This document shows, piece after piece, positions 18,473-26,968 of a DNA stretch of 64,000 nt. The notes under the pieces were generated by a model. That model saw only the letters and a program-made list of their open reading frames with translations. It did no database searches and was not told the origin of the DNA. The stretch covers positions 1 through 64,000 of the forward strand of contig JAJBVT010000100.1 in the NCBI GenBank assembly GCA_020859685.1, in the 5' to 3' direction. This DNA is from Rikenellaceae bacterium. Its GTDB lineage: Bacteria; Bacteroidota; Bacteroidia; Bacteroidales; Rikenellaceae. The position numbers and the translations under genes are program-made. How positions within the stretch are numbered: position 1 is the stretch's first letter; every line of letters starts with the position of its first letter.

Positions 18473-19414
18473 TCAGAAAATGAATCTCGAACTTATCTCT
18501 TTATAGTTGTGGACGCGTTCCATTACGTCGGCAAAAACGTCGGCCACGCTGAGCACCGTAAACTTCGATGTATCCTCCTTGCAGTTGAGCGGAATGGTGT
18601 CCGTTACTATTACCTCCTGAAGGCTGCTGCGGTTAATCCGGTCGTAGGCCGGGCCGGACAGCACGGGATGGGTAGCCGCGGCACGGACGCTCTTGGCACC
18701 CTTCTCCATAAGCATATCGGCAGCTTTGGTGATGGTACCGGCCGTATCTATCATATCGTCGAGGATGATTATATTGCGGCCTTCCACCTCGCCGATGGCC
18801 GTCATGGTTCCCACCACGTTGGCCTTCTCACGCTGTTTATGGCTCACAATCATGGGCGCGTTGATATACTGTGCGTAGGCGTTCACCCTCTTTGCTCCAC
18901 CCATATCGGGAGCCGCGAACGACAGGTCCTCCAATTGGAGACCGTTTATATAAGGAATGAAAATCCCGCTGGCATAGAGGTGGTCGACCGGAATATCGAA
19001 AAAGCCCTGTATCTGGTCGGCGTGCAGATCCATGGTCATAACCCTGTCCACACCCGAGGCACGCAGGATATTGGCCACCAGCTTCGCACCTATCGACACC
19101 CGCGGACGGTCCTTGCGGTCCTGCCGAGCCCAGCCGAAATAGGGTATAACGGCGATAACCTTGTATGCCGAAGCGCGCCTTGCGGCGTCTATCATCAGCA
19201 TCAGTTCCATAAGGTTATCGGTGGGAGGGAAGGTGGACTGCACCACGAAGACCGTGCATCCGCGGATACTTTCGTTATATGCCGGCTGGAACTCCCCGTC
19301 GCTGAATTCCAGCACCGACGAGTCCCCGACTTCGGTCCCGTAACTGCGTGCGATTTTTTCGGCGAGGTAACGGGAACCTCTGCCTGCAAAGATTTTGAGC
19401 TTGTGGATGGCCAT
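18473..19414 (-). CDS. prs: ribose-phosphate pyrophosphokinase
   Basis: 313 residues from MAIHKLKIFAGRGS; ten extra upstream codons are open but not conserved. The enzyme makes PRPP from ribose 5-phosphate and ATP for nucleotide, His, Trp and NAD synthesis. Visible motifs: FSDGEFQPAYNESIRG, YFGWARQDRKDRPR, the divalent-cation/ATP region DLHADQIQGFFDIPVDHLYA, the flexible loop VSHKQREKANVVG and the PRPP loop IILDDMIDTAGT. A TACTTTTG (19442-19449, minus) just upstream is a plausible -7 box. Family length and motifs are standard. Confidence 0.97.
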   Translation of the reverse strand: MAIHKLKIFAGRGSRYLAEKIARSYGTEVGDSSVLEFSDGEFQPAYNESIRGCTVFVVQSTFPPTDNLMELMLMIDAARRASAYKVIAVIPYFGWARQDRKDRPRVSIGAKLVANILRASGVDRVMTMDLHADQIQGFFDIPVDHLYASGIFIPYINGLQLEDLSFAAPDMGGAKRVNAYAQYINAPMIVSHKQREKANVVGTMTAIGEVEGRNIIILDDMIDTAGTITKAADMLMEKGAKSVRAAATHPVLSGPAYDRINRSSLQEVIVTDTIPLNCKEDTSKFTVLSVADVFADVMERVHNYKEISSRFIF

Positions 19415-19563
19415 TTGATTTAAGTCTGACGTTCGAAGGTACAAAAGTAAGCCTAAGTTACGAGTTTTCGCCCTTACCGCTCTATTTTTTTATACCTAAT
19501 ATTATCCACATTTTATATACAATACTACATCTCCCGACTCGGCCCCGAGCAGCCCCCCATCTA

Positions 19564-20139
19564 TTACCGGTACATATCCGGAGTGACAACTGTTTCGTGC
19601 ACCGGCTCCCCCTGAGGACCGAGATAGGTAAAAACAAATGTCAACCCGGTATATTTTATGGGCGAACCCTCATCCATACTGCGGAGCCTGTCCAGCGATT
19701 ATCCCGCCGTCCGCTCCAAGCTGGCTTTTAAACCGGACTCCGGACCGGTGAAGGTATAGTAATGGTGATATATCTTTCCATCCTCGATGCGTACGCTGTC
19801 GTAGCGGAGGTCACCGGTTATCTCTACCGGCAGGTTATCGTTAACCATTGCAACCGCCTGCTCGAGGGTATTTATGCCACGGTTTTCCGTAGATTCCGTC
19901 GGGCCGGATTTTCCATCCGCCACCCTATTAGCGCCATCGGTGGAACGGGCTTCCGGGTCGGCAGGGTCGGTATCCTTCCCGGCCGAAAGATTTCCGGTCT
20001 CCCCGGTTAAACCGGCTTCCGGCTTCCCGTTACCGCCGCCCGTTCCGCAAGTTTGCCTGTAACACCCCCTGTTTTCCATAAACAGCGAGATTATCAGGGC
20101 CGCCCCCACGGCAAGAATCAACCACTGTTTTTTCTTCAT
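19564..20139 (-). pseudogene. small membrane-anchored hypothetical protein, interrupted by an in-frame TAA
   Basis: The frame starts MKKKQWLILAVGAALIISLF, a membrane anchor, followed by a Gly/Asp/Thr-rich linker (residues 30-90) and a folded-looking part (GINTLEQAVAMVNDNLPV, DLRYDSVRIEDGKIYHHYY). It hits TAA at 19699-19701 (146 residues). The same frame then continues for 44 codons without a break (SLDRLRSMDEG, YTGLTFVFTYLGPQGEP, TPDMYR) to a second TAA at 19564. The extension reads like a natural C-terminal beta structure, and the region is otherwise non-coding. Either the protein is truncated by a recent nonsense mutation or the shorter form is now the product. No known family recognised. 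Confidence 0.68.
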
Positions 20140-20148
20140 AACCGCGGT

Positions 20149-20760
20149 TTACTCTTCTCCTTTATGCAAATCGGTCAGACACTGGTCTATAAAGCCGAGT
20201 ATCTCGTCCCGTCCCTGTTTCTTTTCGGACGAAGTGACGAACATGGGCGGCAGTTCCTCCCACGTTTCGAGCAGTTTGCGTCCGTACGTTTCGATATTGG
20301 TTTTAACTTTCCCGGGGCCGAGCTTGTCGGCTTTGGTAAATACAATCCCGAACGGGATACTGTTCTCACCGAGGAAATTGATAAATTCGAGGTCGATCTT
20401 TTGCGGTTCGTGCCGCGAATCCACGAGCACGAACAGGAACACAAGCGAGGGGCTTTTGCGAATATAGCCGGTAATGAGCTGTGAAAAACCCTGCCGGTCC
20501 GCCTTCGACACACGGGCGTAGCCGTACCCCGGAAGGTCCACAAGATACCAGCTGTCGTTAATAAGGAAGTGATTGATGAGGCGGGTCTTGCCGGGGGTTC
20601 CCGACACTTTGGCCAGCGTAGGCCGCCCCGTAAGCATGTTTATCAGGGAAGATTTACCGACGTTGCTCCTGCCGATAAAGGCGAACTCCGGAAGGCCGCC
20701 CGAAGGAATCTGCGAGACCTTCTGACTGCTTCTATCGAATACCGCCGAGGTGACGTTCAT
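20149..20760 (-). CDS. engB: ribosome biogenesis GTP-binding protein YsxC/EngB
   Basis: 203 residues. TRAFAC-class GTPase with G1 IGRSNVGKSSLINM, G2 region TRLINHF, G3 DLPGYGYARV, G4 FTKAD and G5 TSSEKK. Family members help late assembly of the 50S ribosomal subunit and are usually essential. It lies ten bases upstream of the small membrane-protein gene on the same strand, and may share its transcript. Confidence 0.95.
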   Translation of the reverse strand: MNVTSAVFDRSSQKVSQIPSGGLPEFAFIGRSNVGKSSLINMLTGRPTLAKVSGTPGKTRLINHFLINDSWYLVDLPGYGYARVSKADRQGFSQLITGYIRKSPSLVFLFVLVDSRHEPQKIDLEFINFLGENSIPFGIVFTKADKLGPGKVKTNIETYGRKLLETWEELPPMFVTSSEKKQGRDEILGFIDQCLTDLHKGEE

Positions 20761-20867
20761 ATCCGTTTGCCGTTGATTTCACGCTGGCAAAGTTACGCCT
20801 CCCGGCCGGATAAACCAAACCGGGAAGCGGTAAGGGCATGGCGACTCCTTACAGGGCCGCCGGGCGG

Positions 20868-20975
20868 TCACTCCACCTCGGTGAATTCCGAACCGGGGCA
20901 ACCGCATACCGGACACTTATCCGGTACGGGCTCGTCGCATACATACCCGCAGACGGGACACTTGTATTTTTTCAT
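20868..20975 (-). CDS. miniature rubredoxin-like protein
   Basis: Only 35 residues, beginning MKKYKCPVCGYVCDEP and ending CPGSEFTEVE. Two CPxCG pairs (CPVCG at residues 6-10 and CPVCGCPG at 22-29) form a complete four-Cys rubredoxin-like iron or zinc site, as in the C-terminal domain of rubrerythrin. It starts 14 bases after the PerR-type regulator gene on the same strand, so the two are probably co-transcribed. A role in peroxide or oxygen defence as an electron carrier is inferred from this pairing and from known perR-rubrerythrin links. Easy to miss because of its size. Confidence 0.85.
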   Translation of the reverse strand: MKKYKCPVCGYVCDEPVPDKCPVCGCPGSEFTEVE

Positions 20976-20989
20976 CAGCCGGCGGTTAA

Positions 20990-21463
20990 TCAGTTTATAT
21001 TCCGGTCGAGGCAGTGGCGGCACTCTCCGATGCAGAGCAGCTGCACTTCACTGACCGACGCCCCCTGGGGCAGTCCAATAACCGTGGTCACGTCGCCGGT
21101 TACCGGGACGTTGATAACCTCGCCGCATTTCGAGCAGATGAAATGTCCGTGCGGCGTGGTATCGCCGTCATAGTGTGTGTTGTACTTATCTATCTGTATC
21201 ACTTTTACAGCTCCTAATTTAGAGAGGATTTCAAGGATCGTATGAACCTTGGTCCGTGTCATATCCGGATTTTCCGGACTCAGCGCGTTATGGACTTCAT
21301 CCGCGGTGGGATGGCGTCCGTCGGTGTAAAGATATTCCAGTACCGAAACGTAATCTTCGGACGGGTCTATCCCGAGAGTAGCGATGTACTCCCTGATGGC
21401 GGATCTGAGCATGCACGGGTCACCCGCACAGCCCTCAAGGCGTTTTAATACTTCCGAATTCAT
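20990..21463 (-). CDS. Fur-family regulator, PerR type
   Basis: 157 residues. N-terminal winged helix (YVSVLEYLYTDGRHPTADEV, TRTKVHTILEILSKLGAVKVI), then the metal-binding dimerisation part HYDGDTTPHGHFICSKCGEVINV and a second pair of cysteines CIGECRHC at the C-terminus. The two CxxC pairs form the structural zinc site of Fur/PerR proteins, and His residues in HGHF are regulatory metal ligands. Fur versus PerR cannot be settled by eye, but the adjacent rubredoxin-like gene favours peroxide sensing. Confidence 0.88.
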   Translation of the reverse strand: MNSEVLKRLEGCAGDPCMLRSAIREYIATLGIDPSEDYVSVLEYLYTDGRHPTADEVHNALSPENPDMTRTKVHTILEILSKLGAVKVIQIDKYNTHYDGDTTPHGHFICSKCGEVINVPVTGDVTTVIGLPQGASVSEVQLLCIGECRHCLDRNIN

Positions 21464-21798
21464 ACCCCATTGTTTTAATAGCGGCCTGCCGTCTTCTCCC
21501 CAGATATCGGGCAGCCCGTAGTTAATAACCTTAAATAATTGAATAAATATACGGTTGGACTTTACAAATACTTTGCCATAACGCCCTACGGCGGGTTTCT
21601 TTTCATAAATGCGTTATTGCCGAAGGTACATTCTCCACCCTTAAACAACTGACAATACCGTATTTACCTTTAGTATATATTGGAAATCACACCCGCTGTC
21701 GGATTGTGGCGCAATCGATAAGCCGAGAAGAATTGGCCCGCCAAGCCGCTTTTGTACGGTTTTTGTATCACGCGCCACTTAACCAATAGATGGTTTCA
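21464..21798. other. divergent intergenic region
   Basis: About 330 bases between the PerR-type gene (minus) and an NAD(P)-binding protein gene (plus). AT-rich near 21530-21680 as expected for promoters, but no complete consensus promoter, Fur/PerR box or RNA structure could be assigned. Confidence 0.4.
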
Positions 21799-22509
21799 AT
21801 GGACAAAATAGCAATTATAGGCGCGACAGGTTTCGTGGGAAAAGCAATTACGGCGGAGGCCTTATCGCGGGGCTTCGAAGTTACGGCCATCGTCCGGGAC
21901 ACCTCCCGGCTGGAGGCGGCTGACAACCTCCGGGGCGTGTCGTGCGACGTGACGGATACCGACCGGCTGACCGGCGTCCTGCGCGGGTTCCGGACGGTGA
22001 TAAGCGCCTACAATCCCGGTTGGAAGAATCCGGAAATTTATGACGACACACTAATCGGCTACCGGTCTATTATTCTGGCCGCCGAGGGAGCCCGTGTAGA
22101 GCGGCTTCTTATCGTAGGCGGGGCGGGCAGCCTCTACGTGGGCGAAGGTCAGATGCTTATGGAGACCGGCACCATACCCAAGAATATCCTGCCGGGCATC
22201 GAAGCCCTCGCCCGTGTCTATATGGAGATGCTGCCGAAGGTCCGGGACGTGGACTGGGTGTTTTTTTCCCCGGCCGGGAAGTTCGTCGAAGGAACCCGCA
22301 CGGGTAATTACCGTCTGGGTCGCGACAACCTTATCCTCAACGTCAAGGGCGACAGCGAAATTTCGGTGGAGGATTATGCCAAGGCCATGATTGACGAGGC
22401 CGACTCGCCGGAGCACCACCGCGAGAGGTTTACCATCGGCTACCGGGACGAGGACCCCACCCACCCTCGGTTCACCGATAATCCGGGTCCCGTTTTGCAC
22501 GGAATATAG
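21799..22509 (+). CDS. NAD(P)-binding Rossmann protein (NmrA/atypical SDR)
   Basis: 236 residues from MDKIAIIGATGFVG; an ATG three codons upstream is also possible. The glycine-rich GATGFVG (residues 8-14) binds the dinucleotide; then VTAIVRDTSRL, CDVTDTDRLTGVL, VISAYNPGW and LLIVGGAGSLYV follow the plan of atypical short-chain dehydrogenases without the Tyr-x-x-x-Lys pair in the usual place. It probably acts on a flavin or quinone, or as a redox sensor. A strong terminator follows. Confidence 0.87.
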   Translation: MDKIAIIGATGFVGKAITAEALSRGFEVTAIVRDTSRLEAADNLRGVSCDVTDTDRLTGVLRGFRTVISAYNPGWKNPEIYDDTLIGYRSIILAAEGARVERLLIVGGAGSLYVGEGQMLMETGTIPKNILPGIEALARVYMEMLPKVRDVDWVFFSPAGKFVEGTRTGNYRLGRDNLILNVKGDSEISVEDYAKAMIDEADSPEHHRERFTIGYRDEDPTHPRFTDNPGPVLHGI

Positions 22510-22571
22510 TTCCACGCATAAACATAACCGTATATCCATACAATCACAATAAATTACACACCCCTATGTGA

Positions 22572-22607
22572 AGCGGGGAAACCTATTGAAGGTTTCCCCG
22601 CTTTTTT
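22572..22607. terminator. terminator
   Basis: AGCGGGGAAACCT pairs with AGGTTTCCCCGCT around a tetraloop, then TTTTTT. Placed between convergent genes, it ends the Rossmann protein gene on the plus strand; the minus strand has fewer T residues. Confidence 0.9.
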
Positions 22608-22624
22608 CCGCGCTCGTAATGCGG

Positions 22625-23872
22625 CTAAGGTCTTGTCTGCCCGTTACCGGTTACGATGTATTTATATGAGGTAAGCTCCGCGAGAGCCATCGGGCCGCGG
22701 GCATGGAGCTTCTGGGTACTTATGCCTATTTCGGCACCCATACCGAACTGCGCCCCGTCCGTAAATGCCGTCGATGCGTTGATGTAGACGCATGCGGCGT
22801 CCACCATTTTAGCGTATTGCGATGCGGTCAGCAGATTCTCCGTGATGATGGCCTCGCTGTGCATCGAGGTGTAACGGGTAACGTGGGCCACCGCTCCGGC
22901 CGCGCAATCAACCGTCTTGACGGCCATCCTGTAATCCATGAACTCGGTGCCGAAACTCTCATCATCCGCATGTTCAAGCAGTCCGGCCGGATAGTGGCCC
23001 GACAAGGCTTCGTAAGCCCGCGGGTCGGCATAAATCGTTACGTTCTTCCCGGCCAGCTTTTCACAAAGCGCGGGCAGGTCGGCCAGCCGGCCGCTGTGGA
23101 CTACCAGGCAGTCGAGCGCATTGCAGACACTCACCCGCCGTGTCTTGGCATTGAAAATTATATCGGCACCCTTCGAAAGGTCGCCGTCGATATCGAAATA
23201 TGTATGACATATTCCCGCCCCGGTTTCGATTACCGGGACCTTCGAATTATCGCGGACGTAATTTATCAGCGACGAACTGCCCCGCGGTATAATTACGTCC
23301 ACCAACCCCACGGCACTCATCAATCCGGCCGCGGACGACCGGTCGGCGGGCAGTAGGGTGACGGTATTCTCGTCCAGCCCCGACTCCGTAAGGACCCCGC
23401 GAATTATTTCCACGATTTTGGCGTTCGACGCCGCGGCATCGCTGCCGCCTTTCAGCACGGCGGCATTGGAACTTTTGAAACAGAGCGAGAACACATCGAA
23501 ACTGACGTTCGGCCGCGCCTCGTAAATCACCCCCACCACACCGAACGGTACCCTTATTTTTTCGATTCGCAATCCGTTATGAAGTGTTTTATCCGAAAGA
23601 ATTTCTCCCACGGGCGTAGGAAGCGACGCAACATTTCGGATATCGGAGGCTATTCCGCGAATACGCCCTTCATCCAGCATCAGCCGGTCGTACATAGGGT
23701 CGGCTGGGTCCATACGGGAGAGGTCCTCGCGGTTTGCGGCTATAATTTCAGCCGCGCGCCGTTCCGTACGGTCGGCAAGCAGCATCAGGGTACGGTCGAT
23801 GGTTTCCGTATCGACCATATTGAGCGAGCGGGATGCTTCCCGCGCTCTGTTAAGCAGTTCTGTTATATCCAT
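22625..23872 (-). CDS. proA: glutamate-5-semialdehyde dehydrogenase (gamma-glutamyl phosphate reductase)
   Basis: 415 residues from [17 protein letters not shown]; the frame is open for 50 codons upstream into repeat DNA, with no conserved sequence. NADPH-dependent aldehyde dehydrogenase-like enzyme, second step of proline synthesis. Motifs: [53 protein letters not shown] with the catalytic Cys, and [17 protein letters not shown]. It should form an operon with proC and proB, but repeat DNA separates it from proB. Confidence 0.96.
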   Translation of the reverse strand: MDITELLNRAREASRSLNMVDTETIDRTLMLLADRTERRAAEIIAANREDLSRMDPADPMYDRLMLDEGRIRGIASDIRNVASLPTPVGEILSDKTLHNGLRIEKIRVPFGVVGVIYEARPNVSFDVFSLCFKSSNAAVLKGGSDAAASNAKIVEIIRGVLTESGLDENTVTLLPADRSSAAGLMSAVGLVDVIIPRGSSSLINYVRDNSKVPVIETGAGICHTYFDIDGDLSKGADIIFNAKTRRVSVCNALDCLVVHSGRLADLPALCEKLAGKNVTIYADPRAYEALSGHYPAGLLEHADDESFGTEFMDYRMAVKTVDCAAGAVAHVTRYTSMHSEAIITENLLTASQYAKMVDAACVYINASTAFTDGAQFGMGAEIGISTQKLHARGPMALAELTSYKYIVTGNGQTRP

Positions 23873-24424
23873 TCGATAAATTTCTTCTTCAAATTTATTA
23901 ATAATTCCCGAAGTAAAACCCCGGGAATACCTTCCAATGGAAGATTTTCGATTATGCTCAGAATAATAAGTACTACATAATACGACAAATACTACATAAT
24001 ACTTCGTCGCAAGAAGCCGCATGGAGACGAACCGAGTACGGCTTTAGCAGATCCGCTTTAACACCAGTATTATAAATTAGCGGCCCGCAGCCTGCCTTGC
24101 GGCAGGCATTTTTTATCACATTAATCTCTCATATTGAGGAGCCGGTGGAGAGAAACCGGCGAACGAGGGATAGCCCGTTAAGTCGGCTTACGAGCCCCGA
24201 GCGACAAATAGGAAACACCGAAGGGTGTAAAACAGCATCTTCCGCTGGTTATTATAAAGAAGATTCTTCTCTTACGCTCAGAATGACAGGTATTACAAGA
24301 ATTATTTTGGAGAAGCCGATGGCGTGCCAAGCCCGCGGCGTGCGAAGAATCTACTCTTATTAAATGCGAGAGCAACAGAAAGAATACACTTCTCACCCCG
24401 GAATGGAAATGAATCGAAACCTTC
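23873..24424. repeat. repeat-rich spacer between proB and proA
   Basis: 550 bases with no gene, unusual inside a proline operon. Two degenerate copies of one element are seen: GAAGATTCTTCtcTTACGCT followed by CAGAATGACAGGTATTAC (from 24259) and GAAGATTTTCGATTATGCTC followed by AGAATAATAAGTACTAC (from 23939), each followed by GAAGCCG-ATGG. Their complement resembles the intergenic repeat GTCATTCTGAGCG-AAGAATC known in many bacteria. There is also an exact direct repeat of TACTACATAATAC at 23971 and 23990. Confidence 0.65.
24090..24113 (+). terminator. plus-strand terminator-like hairpin in the repeat spacer
   Basis: GCCTGCC-TTGC-GGCAGGC followed by ATTTTTTAT. It is oriented against the surrounding proline genes, so it fits an independent or inserted unit. 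Confidence 0.6.
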
Positions 24425-25534
24425 TCACTTCACCGGTTTTACCGGTTCAAGGAACATATAATCGTAATGGATCAGCGGGCGGCCGCCCTTTTGCCCGGCA
24501 CATGCGCGGGCCGTGGAACTGTCCGCCGATATACGCCCGACACCTATCGTCCGGCCGTCGGGGGCCACGATATCCACTATATCGTCCTTCTCGAAGTCAC
24601 CGTCCACCGCCGTCACACCTACCGGCAGCAGGCTCACGGCCATCGGACCCCGCAGTGCCTCGTATGCCCCGTCGTTGAGATGCACTGCCCCCTTGCTGAA
24701 ACCGTCGCTGTGGGCTATCCACTTCTTTACACCCGACAGACGGCGCTCGGCAGGCAGGAAACGGGTGCACGGCACCCCGGGGTCGCCCGAGAGCACCGCG
24801 GCCAGTATACCTTCCCTTTTACCGTTGGCGATAATCACCTCGGCACCCTCGGCGGCCACCTTCCGCGCCGTGCGGCTCTTGGTAAGCATTCCGCCCCGGC
24901 CGAACTGTGAGCGGGTTGCCGAGATATGCTCCGAAAGGTCGGCATCCGACGGGCGCACCTCACGGATAAGGTTGCAGCCGCCCGCCGCAGGGTCACCGTC
25001 GTACACGCCGTCGACGTTGGTCAGCAGGACCAGCGCCCCGGCATCCATCATGGCAGTGACGATGCCCGACAGCTCGTCGTTGTCGGTAAACATCAGCCCG
25101 GTTATGGATATGGTATCGTTCTCGTTTACAATCGGTATGACCCCGCTGCGGAGCATCACCGTCATACAGTTCTTCTGGTTCAGGTAGTGTTCGCGTGTGG
25201 AGAGCGACTCCTTTGTGGTAAGCACCTGCCCGCAGGTGATGCCCCAGTCACGGAACATATCGTAATAGCGGTTTATCAGCTTGGCCTGCCCCACGGCCGA
25301 GAATAACTGGCGGGACGACACGGTGTCCAGCCGCCCGCAGCGGCCGTGCAGCTCCCCGCGGCCCGAGGCCACCGCCCCGGACGACACCACTACAACCTCT
25401 GTACCCGAGCGGTACAGGTCGGCAATCTGGTCCACCAGCGAGGACATCCGGGTAACGTCCAGAGTCCCGTCCGGCCGGGACAGCACGTTACTGCCTATCT
25501 TGACGACGACTCGTCCGTATTTTGTTTTCTCCAT
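24425..25534 (-). CDS. proB: glutamate 5-kinase
   Basis: 369 residues. Amino-acid kinase domain first (VVKIGSNVLSRPDG, VVVVSSGAVASGRGEL, IPIVNENDTI, DNDELSGIVTAMMDAGALVLL, GGMLTKSRTARKVAAEGAEV), then an RNA-binding-like PUA domain from about residue 275 (GAVHLNDGAYEALRG, VDGDFEKDDIVDIV). It phosphorylates glutamate as the first committed step of proline synthesis and is normally feedback-inhibited by proline. proC lies 33 bases upstream on the same strand. Confidence 0.96.
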   Translation of the reverse strand: MEKTKYGRVVVKIGSNVLSRPDGTLDVTRMSSLVDQIADLYRSGTEVVVVSSGAVASGRGELHGRCGRLDTVSSRQLFSAVGQAKLINRYYDMFRDWGITCGQVLTTKESLSTREHYLNQKNCMTVMLRSGVIPIVNENDTISITGLMFTDNDELSGIVTAMMDAGALVLLTNVDGVYDGDPAAGGCNLIREVRPSDADLSEHISATRSQFGRGGMLTKSRTARKVAAEGAEVIIANGKREGILAAVLSGDPGVPCTRFLPAERRLSGVKKWIAHSDGFSKGAVHLNDGAYEALRGPMAVSLLPVGVTAVDGDFEKDDIVDIVAPDGRTIGVGRISADSSTARACAGQKGGRPLIHYDYMFLEPVKPVK

Positions 25535-25567
25535 CAGTTTCGGGTTACGGGGCGATATCCCCGTGCG

Positions 25568-26359
25568 TTATTTAGTGGCTTCGAGCCCCCTGATAACGGC
25601 CTGCGAAAAGCCTGCATCCTCCATAGCCGCCAACCCTTTGAGCGTAATACCCCCCGGGGTGGTGACCTTGTCTATTTCCGCTTTTGGCAGCGAGCTGTTA
25701 TGCTCCAGCATAGCCACCGCACCGTCCACCGTCGCCAGGACAATCTCCAGGGCCATTTCCGCAGGCAGGCCCAACGTTACTCCGCCTTCGGTGGCAGCCT
25801 CGATATATTTATAGGCATAGGCTATACCCGACGAAGACAGCGCAGTAACGGCCTGCATCTGGTTCTCACCCACATTGAATACCTTACCCAGCGGTGCGAA
25901 CAGCGTGTGCACCGGGATATCCTGCTCGGCGGTCGAATTGAACGAAGCGATAAAAGTCACGCTGCGGCCTATCGAAATGGCCGTATTCGGTATAACCCGG
26001 TAGAGAGCCGGACCGCCGAACCGGTCGGCACCGATAAATCGGGCGAGGTCCGAGAACGGCACCCCCGCGGCTATGGACACCACCGACTGGTTCTGCCGGT
26101 CCACGAAACCCGATATCCCGCGGAGCACCTCTTCGATAAGCCACGGTTTGACGGCCACAACGATAATATCGGCTCCGGGAATCCCTTTGGAATTATCGTC
26201 GAAGTAGTTGACCTTCCACCCTTCCGTGGCGAGTTGTTTGACAAACCCATCACTCGGGTCACATATAGTAACATCCCCGGCATCGACCGTACCCGACACC
26301 AACGCACCGCGGGCTATCGCCCCGCCCATATTACCGGCCCCTATTACCGTTAATTTCAT
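25568..26359 (-). CDS. proC: pyrroline-5-carboxylate reductase
   Basis: 263 residues. Rossmann start MKLTVIGAGNMGGAIARG, then IVVAVKPWLIEEVL, YRVIPNTAISIGRS and the C-terminal dimer domain with ALSSSGIAYAYKYIEAATEGG and KVTTPGGITLKGLAAME, the hallmark of the family. It catalyses the last step of proline synthesis with NAD(P)H. It is first in the run proC-proB-proA. A minus-strand TAAATTTG (26374-26381) just before the start suggests a very short leader. Confidence 0.96.
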   Translation of the reverse strand: MKLTVIGAGNMGGAIARGALVSGTVDAGDVTICDPSDGFVKQLATEGWKVNYFDDNSKGIPGADIIVVAVKPWLIEEVLRGISGFVDRQNQSVVSIAAGVPFSDLARFIGADRFGGPALYRVIPNTAISIGRSVTFIASFNSTAEQDIPVHTLFAPLGKVFNVGENQMQAVTALSSSGIAYAYKYIEAATEGGVTLGLPAEMALEIVLATVDGAVAMLEHNSSLPKAEIDKVTTPGGITLKGLAAMEDAGFSQAVIRGLEATK

Positions 26360-26721
26360 AATTGAAAATTTTTCAAATTTAATAAAAATCTAACAAAACT
26401 TTAAATTTCCTACCCCTGTCACTCCCCGACGCATTATACATAAAATTTCATGCCACACCTCCAAAGGCATTTTCGCCGGGATATATATTTGTTATCCAAT
26501 TGAATGCGTTAAGGCCAGCACGGTTGGACTTCGTAAAATAAGCCGCTGCCCGCATATTAATAATACAGCGGGTTGGTATATTTATAGTGCGGAAAGCGGA
26601 ACCGGGCGGCTTTTGCGGTATAAAGTACCGTAAAAGTAAATGCTCCGGCGTATTCCGGTTATCAGCTGAAGTTAAATAAATCGGTATGTTGGAAAAGGTT
26701 AAGGATTTCCGGCATCATCCG

Positions 26722-26757
26722 GGAGCGGGGCGGTGCCATCTGCCCGCTCCTGTTTTA
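26722..26757 (+). terminator. terminator-like hairpin
   Basis: GGAGCGGG (26722-26729) pairs with CCCGCTCC (26743-26750), followed by TGTTTTATTAT. No plus-strand gene ends here, which hints at a non-coding transcript. Confidence 0.55.
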
Positions 26758-26921
26758 TTATACAGTAAACGGCCGTAAGGCCGTATTTCCTGTTTTACAA
26801 TATGAGTGGTACCGGACCGGATACCGTTAAGCCGTGACCGTACAGGTGGGCCGCACCGGCCGGTGTGACCGGGTATCCTGCCGGAGCTGGTTTAACGGTA
26901 ATCAGCATCTACCAAAAGCAA

Positions 26922-26949
26922 GGGCAGGGGCCATGTACGGCCCCTGCCC
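26922..26949 (-). terminator. S46 peptidase terminator
   Basis: An 11-bp perfect stem GGGCAGGGGCC/GGCCCCTGCCC 20 bases after the stop codon, followed on the minus strand by the weak T-tract TTGCTTTT. Confidence 0.75.
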
Positions 26950-26968
26950 CAATGTATCCGATAACCGA

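Larger units (their letters stand above)
26382..26968. other. intergenic region with hairpins, possible small RNA
   Basis: Nearly 600 bases without a credible gene. On the plus strand it has a -7-like TATATTTG (26484-26491) but no good -33 box, and a terminator-like hairpin at 26722-26757. A plus-strand RNA of about 260 bases is possible but weakly supported. Confidence 0.4.
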
